The notes beneath the pieces are model-generated. The model searched no databases and was not told the DNA's origin. It saw only the letters and a list, made by a program, of their open reading frames with translations. Positions 44,589 through 53,653 of a DNA stretch of 64,000 nt are shown here, piece after piece. The translations under genes and the position numbers were made by a program. The stretch covers positions 1,178,001 through 1,242,000 of the forward strand of contig NC_015731.1 of the NCBI RefSeq assembly GCF_000219585.1, given 5' to 3'. Positions within the stretch are counted from its first letter, which is position 1, and the number at the start of each line of letters is the position of its first letter. The stretch is from Nitrosomonas sp. Is79A3 (GTDB taxonomy: Bacteria > Pseudomonadota > Gammaproteobacteria > Burkholderiales > Nitrosomonadaceae).

Positions 44589-46109
44589 ATGAATTCATTG
44601 CCAGAAAATACCTGGGAATTAAATGAAGTGGCTAAGAACACCGACATTCTCGCTGAAATATCATCTGAGTTTGATATTGAAGCTTGTCCGGGCACAACCT
44701 CTAAACTACAATTTTACGATGATTTTGATTCTCATCTATGGAAGGCGAATTATCTACTTTGCCAAGTAGATAAACAGCAGTTTCGGCTCATTGATCCTTT
44801 TGACAGTATTGACGAAGCTAGCGCATCAAGCGATGCCAGATTCTGGTGGGAATTTTCAGAGAGTCAGGCTAAAGACAAATTGCAAAGTTTAGTTGGTTTG
44901 CGCGCGGTATTACCTATCGCATCCATAGACTTGCTTGAGACGGATTTTTCATTACGCAATGGCGATCAAAAAATAGTGGTGAAAGGTCGTTTAACACAAA
45001 CGATGGTTGGCAACAAAATTTCCCTTTATCTCACGCTACAAGCGTTGCGTGGCTATACAAAATACTATACTCGGGCTGAACAGCTACTCAAGCCCTTCAT
45101 TAAGGCAGAAATTAGTCATTTTGGATTGAGATTCCTGTTAATGAATCAAGATATCCAGGCTCTCGAACCCAAACAAAGCACTCTACTATTCCTGACGGAG
45201 GATATGCGGACAGAGCAAGCGGTACGAGCAATAGCCATTGCTATGCTTGATCAGACAAAACTTTATGTTGGTGGCGTAATTGCAGATACTGATACCGAGT
45301 TTTTGCATCAATTTCGAGTTAACGTTCGAAAACTAAGATCATTAATCAGTTTGTTAAAAAAAGCATTGCCGGCCTCAATGCTGGATACGCTAAAACCCAG
45401 ACTAACTTCAATTGCAAGCAAAACGAATAAGCTGCGGGATCTAGACGTATTTATACTGACGCAAGACAGTTATCGTGCGATGCTGCCAGCAAATTTTGAA
45501 AGCGGCTTAAACGAGCTGTACCGCTTAATTGAAAAACAGCGCAAGCAAGAAAAAAATAAAGTGGCTAGATATCTGTCCTCTACAGAGTATAGGAGCGATG
45601 CCGCTGCCTGTGCGGAAGAATTATCTCAGGGCTCTACTTTTCAAACACCCATGGCATCAAAACCGGTATTGCAAGTTGTAAAAAAATTATTGTTAAAGCG
45701 CTATCATAAAATGCTCGCAATGAACGCGGTTATTAATAATCAGTCAGCAGATGAAAAAATTCATGAATTACGTATTGAATTTAAAAAGCTTCGCTACTTG
45801 ATCGAATTTTTTGTTGATTTATTACCAAAGAAACGTACAGGTAGAATAGTCAGTGAAATTAAAAAGATACAAACAGTATTGGGAGACTACAATGACTATT
45901 GTATTCAGATCGAGTTTTTAAACAGTTATATTGATGATACCCGGATTGAGCTGTCAAAAGCCTTGAGTGGTTTGATAGCAATTTTGTATCAAAAGAAAAC
46001 AGAAGAACGTCCGAAAGTTGAAGGCGCATTAGCAGATTTTTTCACAGAAAATATGACCATTGAATTCGATTTGGTATTTGGTGCAGTTGAGCCAGGAGAT
46101 TCAGAATGA
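44589..46109 (+). CDS. CHAD-domain protein (putative polyphosphate-binding)
   Basis: 506 residues. The last ~300 form a CHAD domain: two helical halves each carrying the His/Arg/Lys motif, FLHQFRVNVRKLRSLISLLK (about residue 237) and HELRIEFKKLRYLIEFFVD (about 392). Other basic residues line the helices (KRYHKML). CHAD domains bind polyphosphate and can localise to polyphosphate granules. The first ~200 residues are not recognised and do not show the CYTH signature EXEXK. The stop overlaps the start of a ParA-type gene (ATGA), so the two are coupled. Confidence 0.75.
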   Translation: MNSLPENTWELNEVAKNTDILAEISSEFDIEACPGTTSKLQFYDDFDSHLWKANYLLCQVDKQQFRLIDPFDSIDEASASSDARFWWEFSESQAKDKLQSLVGLRAVLPIASIDLLETDFSLRNGDQKIVVKGRLTQTMVGNKISLYLTLQALRGYTKYYTRAEQLLKPFIKAEISHFGLRFLLMNQDIQALEPKQSTLLFLTEDMRTEQAVRAIAIAMLDQTKLYVGGVIADTDTEFLHQFRVNVRKLRSLISLLKKALPASMLDTLKPRLTSIASKTNKLRDLDVFILTQDSYRAMLPANFESGLNELYRLIEKQRKQEKNKVARYLSSTEYRSDAAACAEELSQGSTFQTPMASKPVLQVVKKLLLKRYHKMLAMNAVINNQSADEKIHELRIEFKKLRYLIEFFVDLLPKKRTGRIVSEIKKIQTVLGDYNDYCIQIEFLNSYIDDTRIELSKALSGLIAILYQKKTEERPKVEGALADFFTENMTIEFDLVFGAVEPGDSE

Positions 46110-46858
46110 AAGTGATTGCTTGCTATAGTATGAAAGGAGGCGTCGGAAAAACGGCTACCGCAGTCAATCTTGCCTACTGGGCTGCCAAATCCGGGTTAAA
46201 AACATTACTAATTGACTTGGATCCTCAAGGTGCCTCGTCCTTCTATTTCAGAATCAAGCCATCCTCAAAGAAGTGGGCAAAGCGCTTTTTTAATGCGTAT
46301 GAAAACTTGGTAAAACACATTAAAGCAAGTGACTTTGAAAATCTGGATATTATTCCGGCACACTTGAGTTTTCGTAATTTTGATACACTGTTGGCAGGCT
46401 TCAAAAAACGCAAAAATCGTTTGAAGCGCATATTAAAAGGCTTCAATAAAGAATATGACATGGTGATATTAGACTGTCCGCCATCCATTAGCTATCTGTC
46501 GGAATCTATATTTATCGCATCTAATTTGGTTTTGGTGCCTGTTATTCCTACCCCGCTTTCAGAACGGACTTTTGAGCAGCTGATTGCATTTTTTGAGGAA
46601 AATGATTATCCGCAGAATAAGATCGTACCTTTTTTCTCAATGGTTCAGGTACAAAAATCACTGCACAAAGCAACAATGGATGCCATGTCTGCACGATACA
46701 AGATGTTTCTGACTACAACCATTCCTTATTCATCAGATATCGAGAAAATGGGCGTACACAAAGCACCTGTCGATGTTTTTGCTAAGTCCCAACAAGCTAA
46801 TTACGCTTATATAAAACTTTGGAAGGAAGTTTCAGAAACCGCGAGAAAGTGTGGATAA
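46106..46858 (+). CDS. ParA/MinD-family ATPase
   Basis: 250 residues. Deviant Walker A SMKGGVGKTATAVNLAYWA, switch I-like DLDPQGASSFYF, Walker B-like MVILDCPPS. No helix-turn-helix N terminus, so it is the small ParA form used to position cargo on the nucleoid. No parB is present. The gene overlaps the CHAD gene by four bases, which suggests the cargo is a polyphosphate granule or another CHAD partner (inference). Confidence 0.82.
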   Translation: MKVIACYSMKGGVGKTATAVNLAYWAAKSGLKTLLIDLDPQGASSFYFRIKPSSKKWAKRFFNAYENLVKHIKASDFENLDIIPAHLSFRNFDTLLAGFKKRKNRLKRILKGFNKEYDMVILDCPPSISYLSESIFIASNLVLVPVIPTPLSERTFEQLIAFFEENDYPQNKIVPFFSMVQVQKSLHKATMDAMSARYKMFLTTTIPYSSDIEKMGVHKAPVDVFAKSQQANYAYIKLWKEVSETARKCG

Positions 46859-47219
46859 GTTATAGCAATTGAGATGGAAAAAATTTTTATTCAGCGAGTT
46901 GATGCTATCCGCAATGGCAAATGCAGTCAAAGTAGATATGCAATAAAGATATCTTATCCTTGAATCGAATCGAGAATTGCGGGTTTGCCATAAGGGTGAA
47001 AAATTCTATTTAATTGAGAAAAAATTCGGACTTGCGCCGGAAAAAATCCGAGATTTTTAGTAACGAGCACGTATTGAATTTCCATGATCCATGACCAAGG
47101 ATATGCAGCTAGAAAAATCGCGTTATAGTTTTATTCCGAATGGTCATTGAATTGAGTAGGGTATTTATAATGAAACACACAGACCTTTGATATTTTTAGA
47201 AGTAGAGTTCTAATCTAAA

Positions 47220-47330
47220 GTGGAAGCTGTTGCCTTTACACCGTCGGAGTTTGCAGCTTTAGGTATGATTGAATACAAACGCTATCAGAATGCCCATCCG
47301 GTCAAGGAAGATAAACGGGATTATGGCTAG
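47220..47330 (+). CDS. Short ORF coupled to the NUDIX gene, possibly a remnant
   Basis: GTG start, 36 codons reading VEAVAFTPSEFAALGMIEYK and on to KEDKRDYG. It ends TAG across the ATGGCTAG of the NUDIX start. It may be a leader peptide or the tail of a lost gene. No ribosome site is clear. The preceding 46859-47219 is AT-rich and holds no other gene. Confidence 0.35.
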   Translation: MEAVAFTPSEFAALGMIEYKRYQNAHPVKEDKRDYG

Positions 47331-47739
47331 CAAGCAACATCATAAGAAAAAGCGAATCGCAGTGGTCCCTATCGTCATGAGCAAAACTAGGCTCAAGGTA
47401 TATCTGATAACCAGTCGTGCGGAACGAAAGTGGATTATACCCACAGGGAAATTGGAGAAGAAGCTCAATAACAGACAAGTAGCGGCACTGGAAGCATTTG
47501 AAGAGGCCGGTATTCTCGGTAAGCTTGATAAACATTTCAGAGAACAAGTTTTGCTGCAAAGTCCCAGTGGCAAACATAAGCGCAAAACAACGGTTTTTTT
47601 GCTCTACGTCAAGCGTATATTAAAGTGCTGGCCAGAAATTCATGACCGCAAGCGTAAACTGGTAAGTTTGAAAAAATATTTAAAGTCAGTTTCCAATAGA
47701 AAGCTAAAACGAAAGTTAGCAAAAAATATATGTGCTTAG
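47323..47739 (+). CDS. NUDIX-like hydrolase
   Basis: 138 residues, very basic. The fold pattern is that of NUDIX proteins of the diphosphoinositol/polyphosphate type: AVVPIVMSKTRLKVYLITSR, KWIIPTGKLEKK, then ALEAFEEAGILG and TTVFLLYVKRI. The NUDIX box is imperfect (the first Glu and the Arg of REUxEE are replaced by Leu) but keeps E-x3-EE-x-G, the metal-binding part. It lies 465 bases after the ParA gene. Those relatives that cleave polyphosphate make it a natural partner for CHAD. Confidence 0.7.
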   Translation: MASKQHHKKKRIAVVPIVMSKTRLKVYLITSRAERKWIIPTGKLEKKLNNRQVAALEAFEEAGILGKLDKHFREQVLLQSPSGKHKRKTTVFLLYVKRILKCWPEIHDRKRKLVSLKKYLKSVSNRKLKRKLAKNICA

Positions 47740-47989
47740 AATTTAATAATGCTTCCCGTTTTGCATTTTATTTCAATTTCTTGGATTTCTAGACATAAGC
47801 GAGCGGGATCTTCCGCTAAGAAAACTTAAGTCATTGTTATTTATTCCTGCTGATCATCTTCAGTTTGATCTATTTTAAATGGATAGATGCTTTAAAATTT
47901 TCTTTTTCATACAAATTAGATGAATTTTCGGCCTTTACACGCCCTACTGAGAATTCTATAGCGGCATATCATAGCTTGTCTCTATGATT

Positions 47990-48853
47990 CTAGGCAGTCT
48001 TTAGATTTGATGAATTCTTCAAGTTAGGAATGATTAGTTTTTTGCTGAAAAACATAACCTTAGGATCTTTGCCGTGATGTCGTGAGTAGTGATTGATATC
48101 ACAGAATTTGGTCGGATAACCTCTGTACATCTGAATAATTTCCGGATTGCTGTCGCATGAAACTATCCAGTGCTGAGTGATATGCTCCTTGACCAGTTCT
48201 GCAATACTTACGTGAGCATTATGCAAATTGTGGTTTTCATAAAGCCGGCGTCCTTTGACAAAGGAGGGGAGGTCAATATAAATAAGTGTTTTTTCGGGAA
48301 GTGTCGGCAATACGGTTTTAATAAAATCTGCCGCATTTTGGTTATATAGATGAATCCGTGAACGGTACAGCGCAATCCACTCGATCCTGCGAATTAAGTC
48401 AACCTTGTCAAAGCGTGCATCAAGTTTCCAATGACAATCTTGGTTCACTCCATCGTCAGATCCTCCCCAGAGGATTCCTAAGCGATTAACTCGATTTAGA
48501 AAAAAAATTGAAAATCCCACTTCTAGTGGACTGTGACTCGCAGGGAAATCTAGAATGGCTTTCTGCCGTTGCCATTCTTTCATTGTTATTTCCACATCGT
48601 GAATAGCTCTGCAAAGTGCTTCCGGTTGATTGATAACACTGTGCCAGAAAGCGAATATGGCAGGATTCGCATCGTTCAAATGGACGCAAGATACATAACC
48701 GTGGGTTAGTAAATTTAATGCTATCCCCGCACCGCCCGCGTATGGTTCAGCATAATTTCCATCTAATAGATTATTTTGTTCAAAAATTAACTTAATGAAC
48801 TCGGATAATTTGTCTCTTCCACCTGGATAACGCAAAGGGGTATTGAGTTTCAT
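47990..48853 (-). CDS. D12-class adenine DNA methyltransferase, catalytic motif degenerate
   Basis: 287 residues from ATG 48853 (GGAG six bases upstream). SAM-binding motif YAEPYAGGAGIALNLL and the N-terminal PLRYPGGRDKL are as in Dam/D12 methylases. The catalytic DPPY motif instead reads DLPS (IYIDLPSFVKGRRLYENH, about residue 194), so both the second residue and the aromatic that stacks the flipped adenine are lost. It is a solitary gene with no restriction partner. It is probably an inactive or altered enzyme. Confidence 0.8.
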   Translation of the reverse strand: MKLNTPLRYPGGRDKLSEFIKLIFEQNNLLDGNYAEPYAGGAGIALNLLTHGYVSCVHLNDANPAIFAFWHSVINQPEALCRAIHDVEITMKEWQRQKAILDFPASHSPLEVGFSIFFLNRVNRLGILWGGSDDGVNQDCHWKLDARFDKVDLIRRIEWIALYRSRIHLYNQNAADFIKTVLPTLPEKTLIYIDLPSFVKGRRLYENHNLHNAHVSIAELVKEHITQHWIVSCDSNPEIIQMYRGYPTKFCDINHYSRHHGKDPKVMFFSKKLIIPNLKNSSNLKTA

Positions 48854-49018
48854 CGGAAACTCCATTGTGAATTTGATGCGATGCTAGCAACCAGGCTCTC
48901 ACGCAGAAATAAAACCATTTTAAGTATACATTTTATATAAGGGGGATGCTCGGTTCAATACCGGCTATCAAGGTTAGTTAAAATTTAAAAGAAATTTACT
49001 TGATCTCCCTATTTGACA

Positions 49019-49150
49019 TCACATTCCAATCGCTCCAAATTCTGTGCCTAAGATCTCTTGTGCTGCAAGACCAAGACAATCGCGATAAAAGCGTAGTGAT
49101 TTTTCCAAGTCATTGGCGCCAACCGTAATCAGTGTAATTTGAGCTAACTT
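49019..49150 (-). pseudogene. VOC/glyoxalase-family remnant
   Basis: On the minus strand a fragment reads AQITLITVGANDLEKSLRFY then RDCLGLAAQEILGTEFG and a stop. This is the first beta-alpha-beta of a VOC protein without a start codon or the rest of the domain. The other bases from 48854 to 49251 hold nothing recognisable. Confidence 0.55.
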
Positions 49151-49251
49151 TCAAATAAGTGTGTGCAACTAGTGGTTCGTCATATTTATGTAATCAAATT
49201 TTTCTATAATTTATAAAATTACTTTTTGAATCCCTGAAAATTATTGGGATT

Positions 49252-51126
49252 ATGAACAAACAGAAACCGAGTTTACGCAAATCTGAAGAATTGCATCCCT
49301 ATGTCAGCTTGCTGAATGAACTGGAAGGGTTGCGGAGTGAGCTGTTGGAACTTGAGTATTCATCCTCGACAACACTGCAGCATGTAAATCCTTCCCATCT
49401 ATCCAGTACCATTAATCTGATTCACTATCTTGGCTTGAGGCGACGGGATATACGGTCGCTGCAAGAAAGATTGGCGGCAGTAGGTCTCTCGTCGTTAGGT
49501 CGCATGGAATCGCATGTCTTCGCCAATCTCAATGCGATCATTGATCTTTTGAGTTGCGCATTAAGCAAGAAATCGGCTGACAAAATATCGCCTACCGCCT
49601 CTGGGGGAGGCGCGGCACAGCTTGAAAGCAATACCAATCAGTTATTTGGCAAGTCTCCCTCGCATCGCCGAGTCCGGATCATGGTCACGATGCCAGGCGA
49701 AGTGGCAGACGATTATTTGCTGATCAAAGACATGCTCATCCATGGTATGGATTGCGCCCGAATCAATTGTGCGCATGATACACCTGAAATATGGAACCGC
49801 ATGATTGAGCATATCAATTTGGCACGCCGTGAAACCGGCAGGCCTTGCCGTATCCTCATGGACTTGGGAGGCCCCAAGTTGCGCACCGGCGAAATTGCCC
49901 CCGGTCCGTCCGTTCTCAAATGGAAACCACAACGAAATCTATATGGCAACGTAATTGCACCCGCGCGAATATGGTTGCATTCCGAAAGCGATACTTCTCC
50001 CAGCCCGGCTCCTGCAGATGCTTGTCTGCCTGTACAGGGCGATTGGCTGGCAAAAGCGACATCGCGCGATATTATTGAATTTATTGACGCACGGGGTTCC
50101 TCCCGTATCGTGCAATTGGTTAGTCAAATTGGGACAGGCTTTTGGGGTGAATCCAATCAAACCACCTATATCACGCCTGGTATAGAGCTCAATCGCCTAC
50201 GGGTACCCATGTCCGGACACCCGCGCCGGACTGGTTGTGCCGGCATTGTCGGTGCGCTATCCCCCATACCCGAATTGATCCGCTTGCACATTGGAGATAG
50301 TCTGAATATTACGTCTGAACCTTTGCCGGGTAAGCCAGCGCAATTCGATGCGCGCGGACGGTTGCTGCATGCGGCCAGTATTGCCTGTTCCTTGCCGGAA
50401 GTATTTCTAAACGTCCAGCCAGGCGAACGTATCCTGATTGATAATGGCAGAATCGGTGGCGTAATTCGCAGTGTCTGTAGAAATAGATTAGTTGTTGAAA
50501 TCACGCAAGCCCGCGAGGGTGGAGAGAAATTGCTTGCAAATAAAGGCATCAACTTACCGGATAGCCGGCTTGAGTTGAATGGCCTGACGGCACAGGACAT
50601 CGAGCATCTGGAATTTGTCGTGAAACATGCTGATATGGTCGGACTTTCATTTGCCAGAAGGCCTGCTGACATTCTTTTATTACAAAAGCATTTGAAGCGT
50701 TTGAAAGCTGAAAAATTGGGTATCGTGCTGAAAATAGAAACGCGTGCCGCATTTGAGAATCTACCGGAACTGTTGTTGACTTTGCTGCGATCATCAAATG
50801 TCGGTGTAATGATTGCGCGTGGTGATCTGGCGGTGGAATGTGGTTATGAGAGATTAGCGGAATTGCAGGAAGAAATTCTTTGGCTGGCCGAGGCGGCGCG
50901 TTTGCCAGTGATATGGGCTACGCAGGTATTGGAGGGATTATCCAAGAGCGGCAAACCCAGCCGCGCTGAAATTACCGATGCGGCGATGGGTGTGCGTGCC
51001 GAATGCGTTATGCTGAACAAAGGATCACATATTATCGAAGCAATCCAGTCATTGGATGACATCCTGCATCGCATGCAATCCCATCAGAATAAGAAGATAT
51101 CGTTGTTGCGTCGCCTTCATTGGTGA
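49252..51126 (+). CDS. Pyruvate-kinase-like protein with N-terminal extension
   Basis: 624 residues; normal pyruvate kinases have about 480. The barrel motifs are present: VRIMVTMPGEVADDYLLIKD, DCARINCAHDTPEIW, ILMDLGGPKLRTGE, VLKIETRAAFENLPELL (with the catalytic Lys), GVMIARGDLAVECG and WATQVLEGLSKSGKPSRAEI. About 140 N-terminal residues form an unrelated helical region (ELEGLRSELLELEY). An extra segment follows LRTGE (residues about 220-300). The C-terminal allosteric domain is missing: the protein stops just after the barrel. It may be a carbon-metabolism regulator rather than a glycolytic enzyme. Confidence 0.75.
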   Translation: MNKQKPSLRKSEELHPYVSLLNELEGLRSELLELEYSSSTTLQHVNPSHLSSTINLIHYLGLRRRDIRSLQERLAAVGLSSLGRMESHVFANLNAIIDLLSCALSKKSADKISPTASGGGAAQLESNTNQLFGKSPSHRRVRIMVTMPGEVADDYLLIKDMLIHGMDCARINCAHDTPEIWNRMIEHINLARRETGRPCRILMDLGGPKLRTGEIAPGPSVLKWKPQRNLYGNVIAPARIWLHSESDTSPSPAPADACLPVQGDWLAKATSRDIIEFIDARGSSRIVQLVSQIGTGFWGESNQTTYITPGIELNRLRVPMSGHPRRTGCAGIVGALSPIPELIRLHIGDSLNITSEPLPGKPAQFDARGRLLHAASIACSLPEVFLNVQPGERILIDNGRIGGVIRSVCRNRLVVEITQAREGGEKLLANKGINLPDSRLELNGLTAQDIEHLEFVVKHADMVGLSFARRPADILLLQKHLKRLKAEKLGIVLKIETRAAFENLPELLLTLLRSSNVGVMIARGDLAVECGYERLAELQEEILWLAEAARLPVIWATQVLEGLSKSGKPSRAEITDAAMGVRAECVMLNKGSHIIEAIQSLDDILHRMQSHQNKKISLLRRLHW

Positions 51127-51430
51127 GCCATCGCTGGGAGCAAGTAAGTTTTTCTTCTTATTCATAAGAAGCTTCTATGAATTCAGAACCCACCCAAAAA
51201 TTTGATAGATCAACCTCCTCAGAGTTCTATGTCTGTAATGGCCAAGATTGCGAAAATCGCAGATTCAAAGCTTTCAACACATAGTCTTGGCCATCCCTCT
51301 ACTACTCGCGACTCACTCGATTAATATTTTTGTCATGATGCTGTCATTCCATCATGCAAAAATTTCAAGACTATCCCGTGTCAGTATTGATTGACTGGCA
51401 GGATTTCGTTAAACCTCAAAGGAAATAAGC
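51127..51430 (+). promoter_or_regulatory. Hairpin-rich spacer with a PhoB promoter
   Basis: There is no gene. CTTCTTA-ttca-TAAGAAG at 51154-51171 may end the previous gene. A nested stem (GGCCAAGA/TCTTGGCC, 51240-51292, with inner TGCGA-aaa-TCGCA) follows. The promoter of the phytase-like gene is described separately. Confidence 0.5.
51330..51363 (+). promoter_or_regulatory. Probable PhoB promoter of the phytase-like gene
   Basis: TTGTCATGATGCTGTCAT (51330-51347) has two TGTCAT cores exactly 11 bp apart and matches the PHO box at 13 of 18. Ten nt later comes AAAAAT (51358-51363), a weak -10 in the expected place. Confidence 0.7.
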
Positions 51431-52861
51431 ATGAAAACTTTTAAACAAAAATCAAGAATAATTCTACCAGTGCTTCTGGCATTCTCATTGGTGGCATCCG
51501 CTGCACAAGCAGCGCCAGTATTGCTTGGTATCGGTAGTCTTCCAGGTGCCGGAAGCGATTTGTCAGGCTTGACTGGCACACTCGAAAGTGGAATCTCTGC
51601 TAATCTTCTAGGTGGAATGGGCTCTGGCTTTGCCTATGCTGGCAACAATACTTTCTTGGCACTGCCAGATAGAGGTCCGAATGCTCTCGCCTATACCGGC
51701 GGAAGTGCCGTGGATAACACTACATCCTATATCTCCCGCTTTCATACGATCGGCTTAAGCTATTCGGCCGGTACTACATTACCTCTCACAGTTACAGCTA
51801 CCTTAGACGATACCACCTTGCTTTCAAGCGCCACATCCTTGACGTATGCACCCGGCGCCGCACCGGCTATAAACACTGCGACAACTAATTATTTCAGTGG
51901 CCGCTCGGATAATTTTGGAGCAGGCAACTCACTCAATCCAAATAACGGACGTCTTGACCCTGAAGGCATTCGTGTTTCGAATGATGGTAAAAGCGTGTTT
52001 ATCTCAGATGAATACGGCCCTTATGTTTACCAGTTTGATCGCCAGACTGGCGATCGTATCAATTCTTTCGCTTTGCCGGGTAATTTAGCCGTAGAAAACC
52101 TGAGTTCAAATGGTGCCGCAGAGATCAGCGGCAATACCGATGGCCGGGTTGCCAACAAAGGCATGGAGGGACTAGCGATTTCCCCGGACGGCACAACTCT
52201 ATTTGGATTTATGCAAAGCCCATTGTTGCAGGATGGTGGCGACGGTGGGCGGGCCAATCGCATAGTTTCAATAGATATTGCTACCGGCGCAACGCATGAA
52301 TTTGCGTATGATAATCAGATTGGCACAAAAAATTACAACAGCAGTGAAATACTCGCCATTAATAATCATGAATTCCTGGTTCTCGAACGGGATGGTAAGG
52401 GACTAGGTGACGGCTCAAATGCGGCGATCAAGCAGTTGTGGAAGGTTGATCTGGATGGCGCTACCGACATAACGAGTATTAGTGGCCAAACAAATCTGTT
52501 AGCTAATCAAGGGCATCCGGATAAAAGTTTGTTCCTTGATATCAGGGCATTGCTCAATGCAAACGGAATTACTGATGCAAACATCCCAGCCAAGCTGGAA
52601 GGTGCGGCTTTCGGTGATGATGTAATCGTCGGTACAGATACCTATCACACACTGATATTAACCAACGATAATGATTTTACAACCGCGGCCGGAGATAATC
52701 AGTTCTTCGTAATCGGCTTCAAGGATGCAGATCTGGGAGGCTCTGTTTATCTACCTCAAACGGTGGCGGCAGTTCCAGAGCCCGAAACCTATGTTATGTT
52801 GTTAGCCGGATTAGGCTTACTGGGATTCATGGTGCGTCGTAGCAAAGAATCATTAGTTTAA
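51431..52861 (+). CDS. Phytase-like esterase with PEP-CTERM sorting signal
   Basis: 476 residues. A signal peptide (LPVLLAFSLVASAAQA) precedes a beta-propeller-like domain of the esterase-like/phytase type. Blocks include FLALPDRGPNALAYTGG, RLDPEGIRVSNDGKSVFISD, KGMEGLAISPDGTTLFGFMQ and LEGAAFGDDVIVGTDTYHTL. The C terminus carries VPEPETYVMLLAGLGLLGFM and basic RRSKE, a PEP-CTERM tag. It may release phosphate from extracellular organic phosphate. The PHO box upstream supports this. Confidence 0.8.
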   Translation: MKTFKQKSRIILPVLLAFSLVASAAQAAPVLLGIGSLPGAGSDLSGLTGTLESGISANLLGGMGSGFAYAGNNTFLALPDRGPNALAYTGGSAVDNTTSYISRFHTIGLSYSAGTTLPLTVTATLDDTTLLSSATSLTYAPGAAPAINTATTNYFSGRSDNFGAGNSLNPNNGRLDPEGIRVSNDGKSVFISDEYGPYVYQFDRQTGDRINSFALPGNLAVENLSSNGAAEISGNTDGRVANKGMEGLAISPDGTTLFGFMQSPLLQDGGDGGRANRIVSIDIATGATHEFAYDNQIGTKNYNSSEILAINNHEFLVLERDGKGLGDGSNAAIKQLWKVDLDGATDITSISGQTNLLANQGHPDKSLFLDIRALLNANGITDANIPAKLEGAAFGDDVIVGTDTYHTLILTNDNDFTTAAGDNQFFVIGFKDADLGGSVYLPQTVAAVPEPETYVMLLAGLGLLGFMVRRSKESLV

Positions 52862-52957
52862 AATGACTTACACGATACATCCGTAATTAATTATTGACTG
52901 TATTGTCAACAAAAACTGCGAAACGTAAAGCACAGGCAGCATCTGCTATTCAATTGG

Positions 52958-53010
52958 AATAGTCGCGATCCGGCTGGATGAAGTGACTGTCAGGCCGGGG
53001 CGCGACTATT
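52958..53010. terminator. Hairpin between convergent genes
   Basis: AATAGTCGCG (52958-52967) pairs with CGCGACTATT (53001-53010), with an inner CCGGC/GCCGG stem. It lies between the phytase-like gene and the convergent basic-protein gene. T runs are short, so it may act as a shared end for both. Confidence 0.65.
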
Positions 53011-53015
53011 ACAAA

Positions 53016-53426
53016 TTATTCTTTTGCAGGTCGTCCTGTTTTGATTATTTCCACCTGGGCTACCGTTTGGAGTAATGCTGATCTATTCAGCTTGGATAAG
53101 CGTAATAGCCCTGCCCGCATCAGTTCACTCTTTTTTACATGTACTCCTGCTTCAAGGCATTTCTTTTTCAGTTCAGCCAGTTTGGCGTAATCGCCTTCAG
53201 GCAGAGTAAAGCTATCGCGGATCATTTTAATTTTCTTGGGTTTGTCTTTCTTCGATTGCTTCTCTGTATCGCCCTTGGTTGCAGGAGGCGCTGCCTTAGT
53301 TTCTTTGCTTGCAGTATTGCTAGGTATGGCTGCTTTTTTTACTACGGCAACAGGCGCTTTTGCGACAGAACTTTCAGTAGTTGATACAGGTTTTGTTTTT
53401 TCATTTGGTGTGGTTTTCTTTGTCAT
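53016..53426 (-). CDS. Basic Ala/Lys-rich protein with ribbon-helix-helix-like end
   Basis: 136 residues. The first ~65 are a disordered Lys/Thr/Ala/Pro tail like histone H1 (VAKAPVAVVKKAAIPSNTAS). The rest is compact: RDSFTLPEGDYAKLAELKKK, then HVKKSELMRAGLLRLSKL, which has the strand-helix-helix rhythm of an RHH DNA-binding domain. It is probably a nucleoid- or polyanion-binding protein. I know no name for it. It is divergent from the EAL-GGDEF gene. Confidence 0.6.
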   Translation of the reverse strand: MTKKTTPNEKTKPVSTTESSVAKAPVAVVKKAAIPSNTASKETKAAPPATKGDTEKQSKKDKPKKIKMIRDSFTLPEGDYAKLAELKKKCLEAGVHVKKSELMRAGLLRLSKLNRSALLQTVAQVEIIKTGRPAKE

Positions 53427-53653
53427 GATTAATCCCCTTAGAGTGATGAATTGGAAATGGAATAGCTTACGAAGAACAATATAAACTATTTATACAGTAT
53501 ATATCAATTACTATCTTTATGAGTGAATCTTCATTGAAATCCAATTTCTCATCAATCTATCGCTGTTGATTGATTGCATAACATGTTTTGTAATAAAAAT
53601 TACATATTTCTTTGTTAAAGTTGATCATGACAATTTGTTTGCAGGGTTATTGT

